From the NCBI GenBank assembly GCA_913057815.1, contig CAJXOV010000135.1:1-6392 (forward strand): DNA of 6,392 nucleotides, written 5' to 3'. Shown piece by piece: positions 6,281-6,392 of this stretch. Made by a program: the position numbers and the translations under genes. This DNA is from an uncultured Flavobacteriales bacterium (GTDB taxonomy: Bacteria; Bacteroidota; Bacteroidia; Flavobacteriales_D; Sanyastnellaceae). The notes below the pieces were generated by a model. That model was not told the DNA's origin. It worked only from the letters and a program-made list of their open reading frames with translations, and ran no database searches. Within the stretch, counting starts at the first letter, position 1. Each line of letters begins with the position of its first letter.

Positions 6281-6302
6281 CTTAACACAGACTTAACAAT
6301 GA
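6281..6302 (+). promoter_or_regulatory. Pho-box-like direct repeat pair 1
   Basis: Two CTTAACA heptamers start at 6281 and 6292, exactly 11 bp apart and each followed by a 4-nt spacer (CAGA, ATGA). A 7+4 unit repeated every 11 bp is the layout bound by PhoB/PhoP-type OmpR-family regulators: E. coli CTGTCAT N4, B. subtilis TT(A/T/C)ACA at the same period. This pair is nearest the candidate porin promoter. The regulator's identity is inferred from layout, from the TTAACA core and from the downstream phosphate-porin gene. Confidence 0.6.
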
Positions 6303-6323
6303 GAGAATAAAAGGGAGATTAAA

Positions 6324-6345
6324 GTTAACATAGAGTTAACATAGG
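6324..6345 (+). promoter_or_regulatory. Pho-box-like direct repeat pair 2
   Basis: Two GTTAACATAG(A/G) 11-mers start at 6324 and 6335, identical at 10 of 11 positions. They share TTAACA with pair 1, whose second heptamer starts 32 bp to the left, roughly three 11-bp turns. GTTAAC is itself a palindrome, so the orientation of this pair is less certain than that of pair 1. It lies far from the leftward promoter and may serve a rightward promoter off the window's edge. Confidence 0.6.
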
Positions 6346-6372
6346 ATTATTATCATGAAAGTATAACAGAAA

Positions 6373-6380
6373 TACTTTTA
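6373..6380 (+). promoter_or_regulatory. Weak candidate -7 element of a rightward promoter leaving the window
   Basis: TACTTTTA matches TAnnTTTG at all fixed positions except the last. No TTG -33 element is seen 17-23 nt upstream; instead, repeat pair 2 ends at 6345, just before where one would fall, as in activator-dependent promoters. If real, it would drive a gene starting after 6392, divergent from the porin. Such a match is easily found by chance in AT-rich DNA. Confidence 0.2.
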
Positions 6381-6392
6381 CAGCTATAGAAT

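Noticed and set aside
6241..6285. 14-codon open frame starting with ATG in the right intergenic region
   Set aside because: It is very short, overlaps the promoter and first Pho-like repeat, and lacks a ribosome binding context.
1..6392. CRISPR arrays, tRNA/rRNA genes, insertion sequences, attachment sites
   Set aside because: No spaced long repeats, cloverleaf-like sequence, transposase or terminal inverted repeats were seen on either strand.

Overview
The window looks like chromosomal DNA from a member of the Bacteroidota, probably an aerobic and perhaps marine flavobacterium or cytophagian. The DNA is AT-rich. Start codons are preceded by A-rich stretches rather than clear Shine-Dalgarno sites. 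Several intergenic stretches carry TAnnTTTG-like -7 elements, the Bacteroidota promoter type. The protein set (ECF sigma factor with a large single-pass membrane partner, small outer-membrane barrel-like proteins, a Porin_O_P-family porin) is typical of the phylum. This placement is an inference from sequence style and remembered families; no search was run.

Left block, 99-3821, plus strand: four tightly packed genes that read as one operon. They are an ECF sigma factor (190 aa), a 633-aa protein with a short cytoplasmic tail, one membrane helix and a large periplasmic part (a plausible non-canonical anti-sigma or transducer), and two secreted proteins of 187 and 226 aa that look like small outer-membrane beta-barrels. 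Gaps are 12 nt, an 11-nt overlap with a TTG start, and 2 nt. The simplest model is an envelope-sensing unit in which outer-membrane proteins, a membrane-spanning regulator and a sigma factor are made together. No classical zinc anti-sigma or FecR signature is visible.

Right block, 3834-6164, minus strand: a Porin_O_P (phosphate-selective porin type) gene followed 81 nt downstream by an arsenite S-adenosylmethionine methyltransferase (ArsM/AS3MT family) with all four expected catalytic cysteines. It converges on the left block with only 12 nt between stop codons.

Right edge, 6165-6392: non-coding. It holds a candidate Bacteroidota promoter for the porin, a small hairpin near the predicted transcript start and, most notably, two pairs of (C/G)TTAACA repeats, each pair with an exact 11-bp period. 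That is the layout of PhoB/PhoP-type Pho boxes. Together with the porin and ArsM this suggests phosphate-starvation control of phosphate uptake coupled to removal of arsenate that enters as a phosphate mimic. This link is an inference. The repeats may also, or instead, serve a rightward gene beyond the window.
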